Below, piece by piece: positions 6,426 through 13,257 of a stretch of 28,735 nucleotides of DNA. This stretch comes from a virus, in IMG/VR virus record IMGVR_UViG_3300017757_000096, positions 1-28,735 of that record; one strand, given 5' to 3'. The position numbers were made by a program, and so were the translations under genes. Within the stretch, counting starts at the first letter, position 1, and every line of letters begins with the position of its first letter. The notes beneath the pieces were generated by a model that saw only the letters and a program-made list of their open reading frames with translations, searched no databases and was not told the origin of the DNA.

Positions 6426-6578
6426 ATGAAGTCTAAAGGACTTGGTGATTCAATTGAAAAAGTTACCAAAGTTACTGGAATTAAAAGTGTAGTAGATAGA
6501 GTCGCAGAGGGTTTAAATATCCCCTGCGGCTGTTCTGCTCGCAAAGATAAACTAAACAAAATGTTTCCTTATAAATAA
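6426..6578 (+). CDS. Small CGC-motif phage protein (50 aa)
   Basis: A 50-codon gene. The sequence has MKSKGLGDSIEKVTKVTGI, then a helix, then NIPCGCSARKDKLNKMFPYK. I remember a recurrent phage family with the pattern GLGD.IEK.TK.TGIK...CGC..R...LN..FPY, which gives good support in spite of the length. The C34-G-C36 pair might bind metal with another protein's cysteines, but function is unknown. It starts 1 nt after the previous stop and its TAA shares the A of the next ATG, so it is coupled to the HExxH protein gene. Confidence 0.75.
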   Translation: MKSKGLGDSIEKVTKVTGIKSVVDRVAEGLNIPCGCSARKDKLNKMFPYK

Positions 6579-6886
6579 TGGCTTTTAAACTTAATAACCC
6601 GCCTTACAAATTAGATAATACCCCTATATACAATGTAGATTTAGGTGATAATGTATTAGGCAAAGCTAACAATAATGGAACTATATTAATAAATAAAAAC
6701 TTAGATCCGTCTAAAACTAAAAAAGTAGTTGATCATGAGATGGTTCATATTGATCAATTTAAAAGGGGCGATTTAGACTACGACGATAACAACGTTTACT
6801 GGAAAGGTAAAACATATTCTAGAAGTCAAATGCAGGAGGGTGCTAAAGCTCTTCCTTGGGAAAGAGAAGCTTACGACAAAGCTTAA
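6578..6886 (+). CDS. Small HExxH zinc-metallopeptidase-like protein
   Basis: 102 residues. The zinc-binding signature H53-E-M-V-H57 sits in a helix after a strand (GTILINKNL), and a downstream acidic motif P93-W-E-R-E-A-Y (E95/E97) could supply the third ligand, as in gluzincin-type peptidases. Between them lie FKRGDLDYDDNNVYWKG residues that would form the active-site lid. The domain is minimal, with no signal peptide or propeptide. I recall the same family (HExxH...LPWE.EA) in many marine phages, where it is uncharacterised. Roles could be head maturation, host wall lysis or simply a metal-binding structural protein. It is followed 3 nt later by the holin gene. Confidence 0.75.
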   Translation: MAFKLNNPPYKLDNTPIYNVDLGDNVLGKANNNGTILINKNLDPSKTKKVVDHEMVHIDQFKRGDLDYDDNNVYWKGKTYSRSQMQEGAKALPWEREAYDKA

Positions 6887-6889
6887 ATT

Positions 6890-7270
6890 ATGATAAAGTT
6901 ATTATTAGGCCTACTAAAAGGCGGCAATGGCAGAAAGTCAGTAGCCGGAAACTTAGCGTGGGAAATAAGAGAGGCAATCAAGGGTAAAGAATTAGACCCT
7001 AATGAAATAATAGAATTGCAAACTAAAATAAATGAAATTGAAGCTGGCCATAGAACAGTATTTGTTGCTGGTTGGCGTCCATTTATAGGATGGGTTTGCG
7101 GAGTAGCATTGGCATATAACTTCGTAATAAGAGATTTATTTATTTGGATAACAAAAACAACCGACGCTCCTCCGGCATTACAAATGGAGCATTTAATGAC
7201 AGTCTTATTAGGTATGCTTGGTCTTGGTGGATTAAGAACCTTTGAGAAAATAAAAGATAAAGTAAAATAA
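6890..7270 (+). CDS. Holin, 3-TM superfamily (GTA-type)
   Basis: Inner-membrane pore protein for timing lysis. 126 residues: a short hydrophobic N-terminus (LLLGLLKGG), an amphipathic helical region (about 20-50) and the characteristic A-G-W-R-P motif (60-64) entering the first main membrane segment (64-86). A second segment (101-115) contains LLGMLGLGGLRTFEK, the typical closing sequence of the holin_3TM family. The family usually has about 120-180 residues, so it looks complete. It lies just after the HExxH gene, which might suggest a lysis pair, although no classical endolysin is visible nearby. Confidence 0.88.
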   Translation: MIKLLLGLLKGGNGRKSVAGNLAWEIREAIKGKELDPNEIIELQTKINEIEAGHRTVFVAGWRPFIGWVCGVALAYNFVIRDLFIWITKTTDAPPALQMEHLMTVLLGMLGLGGLRTFEKIKDKVK

Positions 7271-7274
7271 TTTA

Positions 7275-7286
7275 ATTAAATTTAAT
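7275..7286 (+). promoter_or_regulatory. ATTAAATTTAAT palindrome before the 85-aa gene
   Basis: This 12-nt perfect palindrome lies 3 nt before the ATG at 7290 and is identical to the core of the element before groEL (1870-1881). Both genes have only this AT-rich leader and no Shine-Dalgarno sequence. Role uncertain. Confidence 0.3.
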
Positions 7287-7289
7287 CAA

Positions 7290-7547
7290 ATGAGTACAAA
7301 AGAAAAAAAAATAACCGAAGAGCAATTAGCTAAAATCAAAGAGCAGCAGGTAACAATGACCAACAAGTTGAGAGACATTGGGATTGTTGAAAATCAAAAG
7401 CATGTATTACTACATGAGTACGCTGGGCTTGAACAAGACATGGAAGCCTATAAAAAAGAATTAGAAAAAGAATATGGTGCTATCAGCGTTGATCTTGAAA
7501 CAGGCGTTTATAAAGAAATAGAAAACACCGAAGAAAAAGAAAAGTAA
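7290..7547 (+). CDS. Coiled-coil small phage protein (85 aa)
   Basis: Almost wholly helical and charged: ITEEQLAKIKEQQVTM, GIVENQKHVLLHEYAGLEQ and AYKKELEKEYG form heptad-like coiled coils. A short tail follows, with VDLETGVYKEIEN, a 'D.ETG' end seen in comparable small proteins of many phages. No catalytic residues are present. Such proteins are often assigned to assembly chaperones or virion minor proteins without proof. It ends one base before the next gene and sits 19 nt after the holin. Confidence 0.75.
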   Translation: MSTKEKKITEEQLAKIKEQQVTMTNKLRDIGIVENQKHVLLHEYAGLEQDMEAYKKELEKEYGAISVDLETGVYKEIENTEEKEK

Positions 7548-7548
7548 A

Positions 7549-7779
7549 ATGGATAGCGTTGTAAGAAAAATCAGCATCGGCTCTGATTATAAAAATGATG
7601 CTATGCATTACTCTGTAGGCCAAGATGTATATGGAGGACACAAAATAGCTTATATCATATTCGACGATACTGATAGTTCTTATAATATTTTTATAAAAAA
7701 AAGCAACGAAGTGCTGCCGTGGAAAAAGTTTAATTCTAATATGGCTATATCGGTAGAATATAATTTAGAATATGAATAG
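7549..7779 (+). CDS. Conserved hypothetical phage protein (76 aa)
   Basis: The pattern VVRKISIGSDYKNDAMHYSVGQ, followed by alternating strands (HKIAYIIFD, YNIFIKKSN) and a final LPWKKFNSNMAISVEYN, is one I recall from marine Bacteroidota and cyanophage genomes, always next to packaging genes. Function unknown. It looks like a small beta-sheet domain. The coding end overlaps the start of the tandem GroES-like gene by 8 nt, suggesting translational coupling and joint action. Confidence 0.75.
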   Translation: MDSVVRKISIGSDYKNDAMHYSVGQDVYGGHKIAYIIFDDTDSSYNIFIKKSNEVLPWKKFNSNMAISVEYNLEYE

Positions 7780-8377
7780 TGTTTATGATTTTATTGTTAA
7801 GCCTATTGGAGAAAGATATAACAATACAACTAAAGTAAACGATAAAGAGCTAATTTTAAATTGTAATATAGAATCTTTTAAATTTATAAATAGGCTTGCA
7901 AAAGTAATAGCTATTCCTAAAGCATATAATACGCCTATTGAAAAAAATGATGAAATTATAATTCATCACAATGTATTTAGGAGATACTACGATATAAAAG
8001 GTAAAGAAAAAAATAGCAGCAAATATTTTAAAAACAATCTTTATTTTTGCCAACCCGATCAAGTATATCTTTATAAAAAAAATAATAAATGGCGGTCATT
8101 TATGGATAGATGCTTTGTTAAGCCTTTATTAAATAATGACGATACAAGCTTAGAAAAAGAGCAAAAGCATATTGGTATACTTAAATATGGCAATAGCTCC
8201 TTAAAAGCGCTTGAAATCAATCCAGGCGATGTTATAGGCTTTACTCCTAATAGCGAATGGGAGTTTATCGTAGATAATGAGCGATTATATTGTATGAAAT
8301 CTAATGATATTGTTATTAAGTATGAACGTAAAGAAAACCAAACTGAATATAATCCAAGCTGGGCAAAAAGCAGTTGA
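7772..8377 (+). CDS. Tandem GroES-like (double Cpn10-fold) protein
   Basis: 201 residues that read as two GroES-type barrels in a row. Domain 1 (about 6-101): DFIVKP (start strand), then ELILN, then NRLAKVIAIP followed by IEKNDEIIIHHNVF; compare the phage GroES NKAKVIST followed by VKENDNIYYDKHAG. It closes with QVYLYKK. Domain 2 (112-185): CFVKP, HIGILKYG, INPGDVIGFTPNSEWEF, then IVDNERLYCMKSNDIVIKYE, which tracks the bacterial GroES end ([20 protein letters not shown]) nearly residue for residue. Domain 1 may keep a short mobile-loop-like ELIL; domain 2 lacks a GG-hydrophobic loop. It may be a co-chaperonin, a GroEL modulator or a packaging accessory with a borrowed fold. It overlaps the TerS-like gene. 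Confidence 0.7.
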   Translation: MNSVYDFIVKPIGERYNNTTKVNDKELILNCNIESFKFINRLAKVIAIPKAYNTPIEKNDEIIIHHNVFRRYYDIKGKEKNSSKYFKNNLYFCQPDQVYLYKKNNKWRSFMDRCFVKPLLNNDDTSLEKEQKHIGILKYGNSSLKALEINPGDVIGFTPNSEWEFIVDNERLYCMKSNDIVIKYERKENQTEYNPSWAKSS

Positions 8378-8588
8378 GGAATTAATTAAAGTAGCTAAAG
8401 AGGCTATTGTAGATTCAGAAGATGATATATCGGCAGATAGATTAAAAAATGCAGCAGCTACAAAAAAGCTAGCAATATTTGATGCATTTGAAATACTTAC
8501 TAGAATAGAAACTGAAGAAAAATTATTAGAAGATAAATCTACTAATCAAAAAACTTTTGGAGGTTTTGCTGAAACAAGATCAAAATAA
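8322..8588 (+). CDS. Putative small terminase subunit (TerS-like)
   Basis: 88 residues from the second Met. An earlier ATG at 8304 would give 94 residues and a 74-nt overlap with the upstream gene; I prefer 8322 (56-nt overlap) because the extra residues (MILLLS) are hydrophobic and look like read-through of the other frame. The protein is helical: AGQKAVEELIKVAKEAI, DISADRLKNAAATKKLAIFDAFEILTRI. The position directly before terL, the one-base overlap with it and the small helical build fit a DNA-recognition TerS, which would bind the packaging start site. No clear helix-turn-helix is visible, so the assignment rests mainly on context and on my memory of the 'ADRLKNAA..KK.AIFDAFE' family. Confidence 0.6.
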   Translation: MNVKKTKLNIIQAGQKAVEELIKVAKEAIVDSEDDISADRLKNAAATKKLAIFDAFEILTRIETEEKLLEDKSTNQKTFGGFAETRSK

Positions 8589-10807
8589 TGTATAAGCAAA
8601 CACTATATTCAGTTATACCTGATTATGTAAAGCCTAATATATTAAAGAAAAAAAACAAACAAAAAAGCTGGGAATACGGGTATAACAAAGAGCACGATTT
8701 AATAATTATAAGTAAAACAGGTGAACTCGGACAAGTATACGATATTCAAGGCTTAAAAATAGGTCTACCATTAATACATAAATGCTTTAGAAGATCAAAT
8801 AAAAAAGCTGAACAATATTGGCAAAAATTTGATTACCCTAAGCAATTAAAAAAAATTAAAAGTGTTTTTGACTGGAATAATTATCCAGACAATTTTAAAG
8901 AGCAATGGTACGATTATATAGAAAATGAATTTAAATATAGAGAAGAGGGGTTTGCGTTTTATAATAACGGCAATGAAACTTACATTACTGGTACTCATTA
9001 CATGTACTTGCAATGGACTAAAATTGACGTTGGGGCCGCTGAGTTTAGAGAATCAAATAGATTATTCTACATTTTTTGGGAAGCCTGTAAAGCAGATAGT
9101 AGATGTTACGGAATATGCTATCTCAAAAACAGACGGTCTGGATTTAGCTTCATGGCATCAAACGAAACTGTTAACCAAGCTACAATATCAAGCGACGCAA
9201 GATTTGGAATTTTATCAAAAACTGGGGCTGACGCCAAAAAAATGTTTACCGATAAAGTTGTTCCCATATCAACTAACTACCCTTTCTTCTTCAAGCCCGT
9301 TCAAGACGGTATGGATCGCCCCAAAACAGAGCTTGCTTATCGAGTGCCTGCCTCCAAACTAACTCGGCGCAAGATAGAAGTGGGTGAACAATTAGCGGAT
9401 ATTGATGGGCTTGACACTACAATCGACTGGAAAAATACAGGCGATAACTCATACGATGGGGAAAAATTAAAACTTTTAGTACACGATGAATCTGGTAAAT
9501 GGGAAAGACCAGATAATATAATTAATAATTGGAGAGTAACAAAAACAACATTAAGGCTAGGAAGTAGAATAGTAGGCAAATGCATGATGGGTTCTACATC
9601 TAATGCTTTAGATAAAGGAGGCGAAAACTTCAAAAAATTATATGAAGGATCAGATGTTACAAAAAGAAACCGCAATGGACAGACTAGCTCAGGATTATAT
9701 TCTTTGTTCATACCTATGGAATGGAATTACGAAGGATTCATTAATGTGTTTGGACTACCTGTATTCGACACTCCAGAAAAACCAGTAAAAAGCATTGATG
9801 GCAATTGGATAGAAACAGGCGTAATTGATTATTGGATTAATGAAGTTGATGGATTAAAAAAAGATCAAGATGCTTTAAATGAGTTTTATAGGCAATTCCC
9901 GCGTACTACGCAACATGCGTTCAGAGACGAAACAAAACAATCTTTATTTAATCTAACTAAAATATATGAACAAATAGATTATATTGAAGAAGTAAAGTAT
10001 ACTGGACTTATAACACAAGGTAATTTTCAATGGCGAGGGGGGATTAAAGATTCATTAGTTGAATTTCAACCTAATAATAACGGAAGATTTTTTATTTCAT
10101 GGGTGCCTCCTCAAAATATGCAAAATAGATCCATATCAAAAGGAAATATAAGATACCCAGCAAATGAGCATTGCGGAGCTTTTGGGTGTGATAGCTACGA
10201 TATATCAGGAACTGTTGATGGAAGAGGGTCTAAAGGCTCATTGCATGGGCTTACAAAATTTACTATGGAAGATATCCCGCCTAATCATTTCTTTTTAGAG
10301 TATATATCAAGGCCCGATAATGCTGAAATATTTTTTGAAGATGTATTAATGGCATTAGTATTTTACGGAATGCCCTTGCTAGCGGAAAATAATAAACCAC
10401 GATTATTATATTATTTAAAAAGAAGAGGTTATAGAGGTTACTCGATGAATCGACCGGATAAAGTTTATAATAAATTATCAATAACAGAAAGAGAAATAGG
10501 AGGAGTACCTAACTCTAGTGAAGATATGAAGCAGGCTCACGCAGCGGCTATAGAATCATATATTGATGCTCATGTAGGTTTTAATGGGGAAATGCATGGG
10601 GATTTGTATTTTACACGCACATTAAATGATTGGTCTAAATTTAATCTTAACAACAGAACAAAGCACGATGCGTCTATTAGTTCTGGGTTGGCTATAATGG
10701 CTTGCAACAAAAACAAATATGCTCCCGTGGCTAAAAAAGCATTCCAGCCAGTAAATTTAGGGATAAGAAGATATAATAATGATGGAGTTACATCAAAAAT
10801 AATTTAA
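8588..10807 (+). CDS. terL: Large terminase subunit (ATPase and nuclease)
   Basis: Motor that pumps DNA into the prohead and cuts it. 739 residues, with all core motifs. ATPase: deviant Walker A K180-N-R-R-S-G-F-S187, with the lysine at the front as in lambda gpA (KSARVGYS) rather than GKT/S; Walker B LLVHDE (296-301) with catalytic E301; coupling motif GSTS (335-338). Nuclease: GCDSYD (D535, D538), GSLHG (550-554), acidic FFED (E584, D585) and a third site at KHDASISSG (D694). PLLAENNKPRLLYYLKRRGY (596-615) is a conserved stretch I know from Bacteroidota phage terminases. It starts at the last base of the TerS-like stop and is followed 4 nt later by the portal gene. GC content is higher around 9000-9430. 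Other frames inside are shadows. Confidence 0.95.
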   Translation: MYKQTLYSVIPDYVKPNILKKKNKQKSWEYGYNKEHDLIIISKTGELGQVYDIQGLKIGLPLIHKCFRRSNKKAEQYWQKFDYPKQLKKIKSVFDWNNYPDNFKEQWYDYIENEFKYREEGFAFYNNGNETYITGTHYMYLQWTKIDVGAAEFRESNRLFYIFWEACKADSRCYGICYLKNRRSGFSFMASNETVNQATISSDARFGILSKTGADAKKMFTDKVVPISTNYPFFFKPVQDGMDRPKTELAYRVPASKLTRRKIEVGEQLADIDGLDTTIDWKNTGDNSYDGEKLKLLVHDESGKWERPDNIINNWRVTKTTLRLGSRIVGKCMMGSTSNALDKGGENFKKLYEGSDVTKRNRNGQTSSGLYSLFIPMEWNYEGFINVFGLPVFDTPEKPVKSIDGNWIETGVIDYWINEVDGLKKDQDALNEFYRQFPRTTQHAFRDETKQSLFNLTKIYEQIDYIEEVKYTGLITQGNFQWRGGIKDSLVEFQPNNNGRFFISWVPPQNMQNRSISKGNIRYPANEHCGAFGCDSYDISGTVDGRGSKGSLHGLTKFTMEDIPPNHFFLEYISRPDNAEIFFEDVLMALVFYGMPLLAENNKPRLLYYLKRRGYRGYSMNRPDKVYNKLSITEREIGGVPNSSEDMKQAHAAAIESYIDAHVGFNGEMHGDLYFTRTLNDWSKFNLNNRTKHDASISSGLAIMACNKNKYAPVAKKAFQPVNLGIRRYNNDGVTSKII

Positions 10808-10811
10808 ATAC

Positions 10812-13226
10812 ATGATTAATACTAACTATAACAGTTCATTCCCAGATCAGGTAGTACCTGATTCAGTAAAGAATAGTTATGACTATGGCATCCAGGTTGG
10901 GCGGGCTATAGAAAACGAATGGTTTAGGCAGGACATTGGGGGCGATAGATATTTACAAAACTTTCAAAACTATCATAAGTTAAGATTGTATGCAAGAGGT
11001 GAACAGCCTGTTCAAAAATATAAAGACGAATTATCTATTAATGGTGATTTGTCTTATTTAAATTTAGATTGGAAAATTGTACCTGTTATACCCAAATTTG
11101 TAGATATTTTAGTTAATGGCATGACTGATAAGGGATATGAAATAAAATCTTTTGCAACTGACCCTTTTGCTGTTAAAGAAAGAACAGATTTTGCTTTTAA
11201 TGCAATAAGAGATATAACTAATAAAGAACAAATAGAGCGATTAAATGAACTTACAGGAGGTAATTTTTATGCATCAGCAGACCCCGCAAGTTTACCAGCC
11301 ACTGAAGCTGAGTTAGATTTATATTTACAATTAAATTATAAGCAAAGCATTGAAATAGCAGAAGAAGAAATTATTAAAAATATTTTTTCTTATAATAAAT
11401 ATCCTGAAATTCAACGAAGAATAGCTTATGATTTAGCTGTACTAGGAATAGGTATTTCTAAAACTAGTTTTAATTTATCTGAAGGAATTACAGTTGATTA
11501 TGTAGATCCTGCAAATGTAGTTTATTCTTATACAGAAGATCCTAATTTTGAAGATATATATTACGTAGGAGAGGTTAAAAATTTAAGTTTATCTGAAGTA
11601 AAAAGACTATATCCATATCTTACGGATGAAGATTTAGAGGAAATACAAAAATATAAAGGTCCAAGTAATTACAGTAATTATACTCGCAATTACAAAGGTC
11701 GCGATGACAATAATTTAATATCTGTACTATTCTTTGAATATAAAACTTATACAAATCAGGTATTTAAATTAAAAAATACTGATCAAGGGTTGGAAAAAAT
11801 ATTAGAAAAAGATGATACTTTTGATCCGCCCGAAAATGATAATTTTAGTAGAGTATCGAGAAGCATAGAAGTATTATATACTGGCGCAAAAGTTTTAGGT
11901 TTAAATAAATTGCTTGATTGGCGTTTAGCGGAAAATATGACGCGCCCTTCTTCAGACGTTACAAGAGTAAATATGAATTATTCGCTTTGCGCACCAAGAA
12001 TGTATAAAGGCAAAGTTGATTCAATTGTAAGCAGAATTACAAGCTTTGCGGACATGATTCAATTGACTCATTTAAAACTTCAACAAGTATTAGCAAGAAT
12101 AGTTCCCGATGGTGTTTATTTAGATATGGACGGGTTAGCAGAAGTTGACTTAGGTAACGGAACAAACTACAATCCCGCAGAAGCATTAAATATGTATTTC
12201 CAGACTGGTAGTATTGTGGGTAGATCATTAACTCAAGATGGAGATTTAAATAGGGGCAAAGTCCCAATTCAAGAATTACAATCTTCAAGCGGTATTTCAA
12301 AAGTTCAGTCTTTAATTCAAACTTATCAATATTATTTGCAAATGATAAGAGATGTTACGGGATTAAATGAAGCTGTTGATGGGAGCATGCCTGACAAAAA
12401 TGCATTAGTAGGTTTGCAAAAAATGGCTGCTGCTAATTCTAATGTTGCTACCCGGCATATTTTAAAAGCATTAATGTATATAACTATAAAAATTGCAGAA
12501 AACGTAAGTCTTCGTGCTAATGATGCCTTGCAATTTCCACTAACAAAAGATGCACTACTTAATAGTATTAATACATTTAATGTTAATACACTTGAAGAAA
12601 TGGAAAAAGTGGCGATGCATGATTTTGGTATATTTTTAGAATTAGAGCCTGATGAAGAAGAAAAAGCAAAATTAGAACAAAATATACAAGTTGCTTTACA
12701 GGCCGGGGGAATTGACTTAGATGATGCAATTGATATTCGCGAAGTCTCAAATATAAAGTTAGCTAATCAGTTATTAAAATTAAAGAAAAAAGAAAGAAGA
12801 CAGCAGGAGCAAGCTGCTCAACAAGCTAATATTCAAGCTCAGGCCCAGGCCAACGCGCAGGCTTCCGAAGCGGCGGCGATGGCTGAAGTACAAAAACAAC
12901 AAGCTTTAGCGGAAACAAAAGTACAAATTGAAAAAGCTAAATCAGATTTTGAAATCGCTAGAATGGAACAAGAAGCATTAATTAAGAAACAATTAATGGC
13001 CGAGGAATTTAATTATAATATGCAATTAGCTGAAATACAAGCATCCGCAACCGCTAGAAAAGAACAAGAAATAGAAGATAGAAAAGATAAACGTGTGCAA
13101 ATACAAGGCACACAACAATCCGAACTTATCGATCAAAGAAAAAATGATTTATTACCTAAAGATTTTGAATCAGCAGGTAATGATAATTTGAGTGGCTTTG
13201 GCTTAGAACAGTTTGAGCCAAGGTAA
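10812..13226 (+). CDS. Portal protein
   Basis: Dodecameric channel through which DNA enters and leaves the head. 804 residues, in the size range of crAss-like and related podovirus portals. Diagnostic segments include LYARGEQPVQKYKDELSING (58-77), DLSYLNLDW and PVIPKFVDILVNGM (about 78-106), a helical wing with EEIIKNIF and YPEIQRRIAYDLAVLGIG (about 190-220), and the stem/crown region with LDWRLAENMTRPSSDV (about 364-379) and VTGLNEAVDGSMPDKNALVG (516-535). The C-terminal 150 residues are a long Gln/Ala/Glu-rich coiled coil (AQQANIQAQAQANAQ) of the barrel type. The gene is 4 nt after terL and before the scaffold, the usual order. Confidence 0.9.
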   Translation: MINTNYNSSFPDQVVPDSVKNSYDYGIQVGRAIENEWFRQDIGGDRYLQNFQNYHKLRLYARGEQPVQKYKDELSINGDLSYLNLDWKIVPVIPKFVDILVNGMTDKGYEIKSFATDPFAVKERTDFAFNAIRDITNKEQIERLNELTGGNFYASADPASLPATEAELDLYLQLNYKQSIEIAEEEIIKNIFSYNKYPEIQRRIAYDLAVLGIGISKTSFNLSEGITVDYVDPANVVYSYTEDPNFEDIYYVGEVKNLSLSEVKRLYPYLTDEDLEEIQKYKGPSNYSNYTRNYKGRDDNNLISVLFFEYKTYTNQVFKLKNTDQGLEKILEKDDTFDPPENDNFSRVSRSIEVLYTGAKVLGLNKLLDWRLAENMTRPSSDVTRVNMNYSLCAPRMYKGKVDSIVSRITSFADMIQLTHLKLQQVLARIVPDGVYLDMDGLAEVDLGNGTNYNPAEALNMYFQTGSIVGRSLTQDGDLNRGKVPIQELQSSSGISKVQSLIQTYQYYLQMIRDVTGLNEAVDGSMPDKNALVGLQKMAAANSNVATRHILKALMYITIKIAENVSLRANDALQFPLTKDALLNSINTFNVNTLEEMEKVAMHDFGIFLELEPDEEEKAKLEQNIQVALQAGGIDLDDAIDIREVSNIKLANQLLKLKKKERRQQEQAAQQANIQAQAQANAQASEAAAMAEVQKQQALAETKVQIEKAKSDFEIARMEQEALIKKQLMAEEFNYNMQLAEIQASATARKEQEIEDRKDKRVQIQGTQQSELIDQRKNDLLPKDFESAGNDNLSGFGLEQFEPR

Positions 13227-13257
13227 ATTTTATTAATTAATTTTATATTATCATATT

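Noticed and set aside
6578-6886. Calling the HExxH protein an endolysin
   Set aside because: HExxH alone does not show wall hydrolysis; no cell-wall binding domain or amidase motif is visible, so only a metallopeptidase-like call is made.
8925-9711. 145-codon + frame and 124-codon minus-strand frame inside the terminase gene
   Set aside because: They overlap the Walker A region and its downstream part of a clear TerL in another frame; likely by-products of the locally higher G+C content.
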